NCBI GenBank assembly: GCA_025917655.1
Contig: CP084619.1
Location: 2,399,001 to 2,463,000 of the forward strand
DNA length: 64,000 bases
DNA from: Chlorella sorokiniana
Lineage: Eukaryota > Chlorophyta > Trebouxiophyceae > Chlorellales > Chlorellaceae
Reading direction: 5' to 3'
Below are positions 58,673 through 64,000 of this stretch, piece by piece (the first letter of the stretch is position 1; the number at the start of each line of letters is the position of its first letter). The notes under the pieces are model-generated. The model worked only from the letters and a program-made list of their open reading frames with translations, had not been told where the DNA came from and did not search any database. A program made the position numbers and the translations under genes.

Positions 58673-59562
58673 ATGAAGGTGAGTACCCCCACCCACGCCT
58701 TGCAACCCCACTTCTAGGGCCACCTGATCATATCTGGGACATGGGCGTGCCGGCAGGCACCTGGTGTTGGGCCCTGACCGGCGGCTGTTCAAAGTCCCCC
58801 ACCATCACGGCGCCTTTGTGCGCCGCTGGAGGCCATGCTCGCGTTTGTCGGCTTCCCTGCCGCTCGGGAGGCTATTCGTTTACGCTGCAAGGCCGCAAAA
58901 CCGCCTTGGCGGTATTCATGTGTCAACCCCTTGCCAACTGCGTGCTGGTCCTGTTTTCGACCGATTCTGACGCTGGCCAGTTCTTACGCCTTTTCCTCTG
59001 CTGTATGTCTTTGATTCGCAGGTTGCACGCACCCTGGCGCTGGCTTTCGCGGCGGTTCTGCTGCTTGCAGCTGCCGCCGACGGCCGCAAGCTGCTGCAGG
59101 CAGCCGAGGCTCCTGGCCCCTCTGCCGAGCCCGTCTATGGCACCACTGATGTGCTGGTTGACGGCGCCCGAGAGCACCCGCAAGCTGCTCCAGGCCGCCG
59201 AGGCTCCTGGCCCCTCTGCCGAGCCCGTCTACGGCACCACTGATGTGCTGGTTGACGGCGCTCCCGAGAGCACCCGCAAGCTGCTCCAGGCCGCCGAGGC
59301 TCCTGGCCCCTCCGCCGAGCCCGTCTACGGCACCACTGATGTGCTGGTTGACGGCGCTCCCGAGAGCACCCGCAAGCTGCTCCAGGCCGCCGAGGCTCCT
59401 GGCCCCTCCGCCGAGCCCGTCTACGGCACCACTGATGTGCTGGTTGACGGCGCTCCCGAGAGCACCCGCAAGCTGCTCCAGGCCGCCGAGGCTCCTGGCC
59501 CCTCTGCCGAGCCCGTCTACGGCACCACTGATGTGCTGGTTGACGGCGCTCCCGAGGTGTAA
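58673..59562 (+). CDS. Secreted tandem-repeat protein
   Basis: A two-codon first exon (ATGAAG at 58673-58678, followed by gtgagt) joins to an exon starting at 59022, giving a strong signal peptide (MKVARTLALAFAAVLLLAAA) ending near ADGRKLLQ. The mature protein is five copies of a 32-residue unit beginning RKLLQAAEAPGPSAEPVYG and continuing TTDVLVDGAPEST; the last ends PEV and stop. The DNA of copies 2-5 is almost identical, which points to recent duplication or ongoing homogenisation. Copy 1 lacks two bases at 59166-59169 compared with the others, so the signal peptide and the later repeats are in different frames in this sequence. The unit is acidic and Ala/Pro-rich with no Cys. I do not recognise a family; a wall or extracellular role is likely. 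Confidence 0.7.
59086..59556 (+). repeat. 96-bp coding tandem repeat, five copies
   Basis: Units of 96 bp begin with cgcaagctgct at about 59087, 59177, 59275, 59371 and 59467. Copies 2-5 differ from one another at only a few positions, such as cccctctgcc versus cccctccgcc. There are no spacers, and the array lies within a coding exon. Confidence 0.9.
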
Positions 59563-60170
59563 ACACAATCTCCCTGTGTGCTGCCGGCCCCACCCGGTCG
59601 CAACATCTGCGAATGCCTTTTGATTCTGTCAAATTAGCGATCTGCTGATGCCCTGCACCCTGATCCGTCTCCTACAATGTCCCCTGCACAGACCCTTTCG
59701 TTCCTGACCCTCATTTCCTTAGCTGTGGTCCCTAGCCGTGCTAGAAAACGAACTCCTATTAGGCTTGATAAACTAGACTTAGTAGATACGTGGGCTGAAC
59801 TGAACACCATGATGCATACATGCTTTCAGTACTGCTCTCCCTTCCCAACCTTGTGTGGTTCAGTATTTCCCTAGCGTGCTGTGCTTCTCACCCCTCCCTT
59901 GTCATCAGCTGCTGGCTGTCGCTGCCACCAGCATCGACAGTTGCTGTTCTTGTGTCGTTTTGCATATGTCAAGCCATTTGTGTCTGCCGCACTGCGATCA
60001 CAGTGGTTCGTACAGCAATTGGTCGGCTTGAGTCTGTGCCCTTACAATCAGCGGGAACAAGTGCGACAGCTAAAAGCAAACCGGGAGACAACAGCGGAAA
60101 GGGGAGAAAACAGCAACAATTACGAAGGCAAGTGCGCAATCAACGCACACCCCGCCGCTTCAGTTCAAAT
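59563..60170. other. Convergent intergenic region
   Basis: About 0.6 kb between the repeat-protein end (+) and the PPOX end (-). No exon seen; it is less GC-rich than its flanks, as expected for 3' UTRs. Confidence 0.5.
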
Positions 60171-63100
60171 TCATGCCGAGCTGGCCGCTGCCTTCTTGAG
60201 CTGCGCCGCCACCTGGTCCGCAAGGGTGAAGCCGTACTCGATGCACTTGCCCAGAGCCACGCCTGCAGCAAGAAGGGGAGCACGCGGCCACACGGACAGG
60301 TTGATGACCTCTACTGGCAGGCACAGCTTCATGAGCGGCGCGGTCCCACCGGCTGTGCGGTGAGCCCGGCTGGCCCGCGCCCTGGCAGCGGCGGCTAAGA
60401 TCTGCCCCCGCACCCGCCACATAGTTTCCTCCTAGCAGCACGCCGTCCCAGCCCGACTTGCGCAGCTCCTGCTGGGCGCCCGACACAGTCTCCAGGTGGC
60501 CAATGTTGAACTGCGGCAGCGGGCAGAGAAGTAGGGGTTGGGGCAGCGGGCCTGGGTGTCGTGTAGGCCGGCGCAGCAGGGGCAGACGCAACCGCTGACC
60601 CCGGGGACTGCGCTATGCTGTGGAAGGGCAGCACCAGGCAGCGCAGGAGGCTGGTAGGCGGACACAGGCGCACCTGCGGGATGGCGCGGGGCCACACGCG
60701 CACCGCCACCTTGCGCGGCTTGGGCGCGTCAGGCCTCACCAGCATCTGGCGCAGGTCCTTGTCCACCTGGGGCAGGGTGGCGGGCGTGTGGGTGTGTTGG
60801 AGAGATAGGGGCTGCAAGGGGGCCAGCATGGCTGAGCCCCTGCCTGGCAGGCAAGCCGCGGAGCAAACAAAGGGCCCAGTAACGCAGGCCCCCCGCCAGC
60901 TCTACATACCCCCCCCCCACCCTCACCTGCTCCACCAGCTCCTCGTCGCTCATGTCGGCCACCCTCCGGTTCTGTGCCCCCCCAAAGTAGGAGAGCAGCA
61001 GCACCTGGCCCGTCGGCACGCGGCCGGGGAAGAGGGAGGAGGAGTAGATGGTGCCCAGGGTGGTGATGCCCTGGCTGCGCGGGTGCAGCTGGCCAAAGCC
61101 TGGGGGAGCAGGAGCGCAGGGAGGGCAGGCGCGGCGGTCAGGAGGCCAGCAGCCCACCGTCCAGCCCATTGACCCACCGCCCCCTCCTGCGCCTTTTGCT
61201 GCCCCAGGAAGGCCGCGTGCTGAAGCAGGGCAGGCGGCGTGTGCTCAAGTGGGGCGGCGCAGCCCACCTGGCAGCTTGCCCTGCGCATCCAGCCGGTCCT
61301 GCCGGATGGCCGACTCGGGGTAGGCCAGCGTGATGGCGCCCACGGGGGGTAGTCCAGGGACTGCATGTGGGCACAGGGGCAAACGGGGTGCGCGGCAGCA
61401 GAAGCGTGAGAGCACAGGGCAAGCTGGCTGGCGGCAGGACGGGGGTGGCAGGCTCGCGCGAGGGCAGCCCGTGGGCAGAAGCGTGCAGCCAACAATGCGC
61501 GAGCGCGAGCGTTCACCTGGAGGCCGGCAGCTGCAGAGGGCGCCTGCGCCGCCAGCAGCTCCGCCGCCACGTAGGCGGGCACCGTCAGCGCGACTGTGCG
61601 GGTGCGCAGCTGCTGGGGGCCGTCAGGCGTGTCGTAGGTCAACCTGGGGCCCAGCGCGGCGGGGAGGAGCAGGGGGCAAGGAGAATCAGCAGCGCAGGCA
61701 GGGTTCTGCCAGGTGTGCCTAACACGGCAGCCCGCAAGGCAAGCACCCCACGTGGCCCCCGGCCCTGCACCTGTACGCCTCGCCCTCCTTGGCAATGCCC
61801 TTGAGCTGCCAGCTAGTGCGCACCGCGCCGCCCAGCTTGGCCGCCATGGCGTCCGGCAGCGTGCGCAGGCCGCGACGGAACGAGCCCACCGTCTGGCCCT
61901 TGGGCTTGGGCGGCAGCGCGGGGTTGCGCGGCGGCGGTGGGTTGGCGCGCCGCTCACGGATCAGCTGGATCACGCCGCCGATGATGGAACCGCCCTTCTG
62001 CTCCAGGTCATACACCTGCGGTGCGGAGCGGAAGGGGCAGGCGGTACAGGTGGGCGGCGCAGGCGAGAATGCGGCGCTGCAGCCAGGGAGCGGCAGCGCG
62101 CATGCACCGGACGCCACACAGCAAGCAGTAAGAAAGAAAGGCCAAGGCAAGGCATCCACCTAGTCACAATCTAGAGAGAGCAGGCGGAATGGTTTCGGGG
62201 CCCACCTTGCCAAAGGCCGCCTTCATGGACAGGTTCTTGGGGTTGCCCGCGTATACGCCGCTGCAGAAGGGCTCAATCAGCCGCTCAAACACCTCAGCGC
62301 CCAGGTTGCGCCGCACAAACTCCTCCACGCTCTCCTCGCGCTCTGCAGCAGCGGGTGGCGGGCAGCACGCGGTAGGCGGCGGAGGGGCCAGCATGAGCGG
62401 GCATGGGGGCGCCTTCCACCACCACAGCCAGGCCACTGCGGCGCGGCTGGCACCAGAGCGTCTCTGGCAGGGGCCCAGCGTGGGCGAGGGCTGCCCAGCG
62501 CGCAAGCAGCAGCGGAACGGATGGGGCAGGCGCCAGCACGCACCGGGCATGGGCGCCTTGAAGCCCAGGGCGCCGAGGCCGGCGCGGATCTTGCCGCCGA
62601 TGCTCATGAGGTCAAAGGTGAGGGCGTCAGGGCCGGAGGGGGTGGGGCGCAGCTTGCGGTCCCAGTAAACAAAGCGCGGGGCGGTGGGGTCTCCCAGCAC
62701 CAGCTGGTCGGCCACGCCCGCGTCCACCTGCCCAAGCATGGCAAGGGGAGGGAGGGATGAGGGGGCGCCGGGGCCCTTGCAGGAGCGGCAAAGAGCTCCT
62801 TGCCAGGCCGCAGGGTCGAGCCCGGCCGCACGCTGCCGCCATGGTGGCACGGAACAAAGCACCCCGACTCCCGCGCTCTTCAGGCGTTCAACGCACAGCG
62901 GTCGCACTACGGCTGTCGGGCGCACCGCAGCCTGCAGGATGAAGTCGTTGGGCTGGAAAGAGTTGGGGCCCTCCTCCCACAGCAGCCCCTCGTCATCGTT
63001 TGCCACCGTTGTGATGTTGCCGCCCACGCGATCCCGCCCCTCCGTCACCAACACCTTCTGCAGTCCGTGCTGCGTGGTCAGCGCCTGCGCAGGGCGAGTG

Positions 63101-63596
63101 GGATGTATGCAAGGGATGAGCAGCGGGTGTGCAATGCAGGTGGCTTGGCAGCCGCAGTGCAGAGACATGCACATGGGGATGGGGGTTCCCAAACAGCACC
63201 CTTCTGTTTGCTGACCCGATTGCACTCTTAGGTGTAAACTTCACGCTGCAAGACACAGGGCCACTCCAGTGGCCACGGGCAAGGTGCTGCAAAGCAGCAG
63301 GCACGCACCTGGGCGGTGGTCAGGCCAGAGATGCCCGCACCCACGACCACGACGTCGTAGACGCTACCCTCATCACCAGCTCCTGCTGAACCGCTCCCAG
63401 CCCCGGTTTGCTGTGGAGGAGCGGCCTGGGCCGCCTGAACTCGGAGCTGCGCCCTGCGCTCCGCAGCACCTTGCTGACGCTGCTGCTTTGCCGCCAGTCG
63501 CAAGCCATTGTGCGACTTTGGGCTGCTGTAGGCAACGTGGCGACGTGTGGCCCGTGCCGTGCTGCAGGGTGCGCCCTGCAGTGCGGTGGTGGCCAT
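60171..63596 (-). CDS. PPOX/HEMY: Protoporphyrinogen oxidase, chloroplast
   Basis: The ATG at 63596 gives an Ala/Arg/Gln-rich transit peptide, then the FAD Rossmann motif YDVVVVGAGISGLTTAQ near residue 80. Conserved blocks follow across about ten exons: KVLVTEGRDRVGGNITTV, LLWEEGPNSFQPNDFILQ, FVYWDRKLRPTPSGPDAL, ERLIEPFCSGVYAGNPKNLS, GGSIIGGVIQLIRERRA, QTVGSFRRGLRTLPDAMAAK, RTVALTVPAYVAAELL, ITTLGTIYSSSLFPGRVP, HLETVSGAQQEL and WDGVLLGGNYVAG. The C-terminal VALGKCIEYGFTLADQVAAQ closes the FAD domain. The enzyme oxidises protoporphyrinogen IX to protoporphyrin IX, the last step shared by heme and chlorophyll synthesis. The C6 run (plus 61344-61349) needs one more base to give LDYPPVGAITLAYPES. 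It is plastid PPO1-like by overall match. Identification is firm. Confidence 0.94.
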
Positions 63597-64000
63597 GGCT
63601 GGCAAGGGGCTCTGTTCGGCGCTGTAACAAAAGAAAATGAGCTCAGCAAAACGAACTGACCATAATCGGGCTCTATTGGGAAGACTACAAATTGGTGATG
63701 AGCGGGCTCATCTTGGATAGCGTGGCGGGGGCTTGCCTGGCACTCGCAGCGGAAAGGAGTGATACAGATCTGCGAGCTGGTTCAACGCCTATCCTAAAAC
63801 GCATGTCATCAGCAAACAATTGTGCTCATTGGAACAAACATAATGTAGATAATACTGCGCACATGACGGAAGCCCCGAGGGTGTGCCTTGGCAGCATAAC
63901 AGAGGAGGCAGAGGAGGCCTTCAGGACAGCGAGCACACAGCAGGACTGAAGCATTGGCGCTTTGACCCGACGTGTATCCAGAACGTCCAACAATGCAATT
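63597..64000. other. PPOX upstream region to window end
   Basis: This 0.4 kb holds the promoter and 5' leader of PPOX. A plus-strand frame at 63692-63949 has no motif, signal or family resemblance, and I do not call it a gene. A neighbouring gene may start beyond the window. Confidence 0.5.

Noticed and set aside
59086-59556. Direct repeats suggesting a CRISPR-like array
   Set aside because: There are no spacers, the 96-bp units are contiguous and in frame with each other, and the host is a eukaryote.
63692-63949. An 85-codon open frame upstream of PPOX
   Set aside because: There is no family motif, targeting signal or supporting splice sites, and the likely PPOX promoter lies in the same place.

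Overview
This is nuclear DNA of a GC-rich unicellular green alga, most likely a Chlorella-type trebouxiophyte. Genes are split into many short exons by GT-AG introns of roughly 70-250 bases with C-rich acceptors ending in ctgcag or cgcag. The proteins include plant and algal marker types: a chloroplast-type protoporphyrinogen oxidase, a Rubisco-LSMT-like SET methyltransferase, a plant-type RanGAP and trichome-birefringence-like (TBL) PC-esterases. There are 18 protein-coding genes. All exon assignments were made by eye from reading frames and splice sites. No RNA gene, CRISPR array or transposon was seen.

Region 1 (0.6-11.1 kb, + strand) is a tandem run of four glycan-decorating, probably Golgi enzymes: a GDS esterase/acyltransferase, a TBL-like PC-esterase with an N-terminal zinc-knuckle motif, a sulfotransferase-2-like enzyme and a second PAPS-dependent sulfotransferase. 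Region 2 (11.7-30.2 kb) is mainly gene expression and regulation: a Tudor/agenet-like nuclear protein (-), TFIIE-alpha (-), a SET methyltransferase (+), Cactin (+), an ankyrin-like protein (-) and the SUMO E2 UBC9 (+). Region 3 (30.5-44.9 kb, all -) holds a two-domain fasciclin protein, RanGAP, a secreted protein with five SRCR domains and an ankyrin plus RMT2-type arginine methyltransferase. Region 4 (45.7-63.6 kb) holds another PC-esterase (+), a short-chain dehydrogenase (+), a 2OG-Fe(II) oxygenase (-), a very large gene that appears to fuse an FkbM methyltransferase to a TBL-like PC-esterase (+), a secreted protein of five near-identical 32-residue repeats (+) and protoporphyrinogen oxidase (-).

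The most interesting theme is surface-glycan decoration. Four PC-esterase-type acyltransferases, two sulfotransferases and one FkbM methyltransferase lie within 58 kb, and one gene joins methylation and acylation in a single polypeptide. They would be expected to sulfate, acylate and methylate wall or extracellular polysaccharide in the secretory pathway. The fasciclin, SRCR and repeat proteins are secreted or surface products of the same locus.

A general caution: at least 20 reading-frame breaks occur in otherwise well-conserved genes, including single-copy housekeeping ones. Most are explained by one missing base in a G/C (once A/T) run. They look like uncorrected sequencing errors rather than pseudogenes, so the affected gene models should be read through them.
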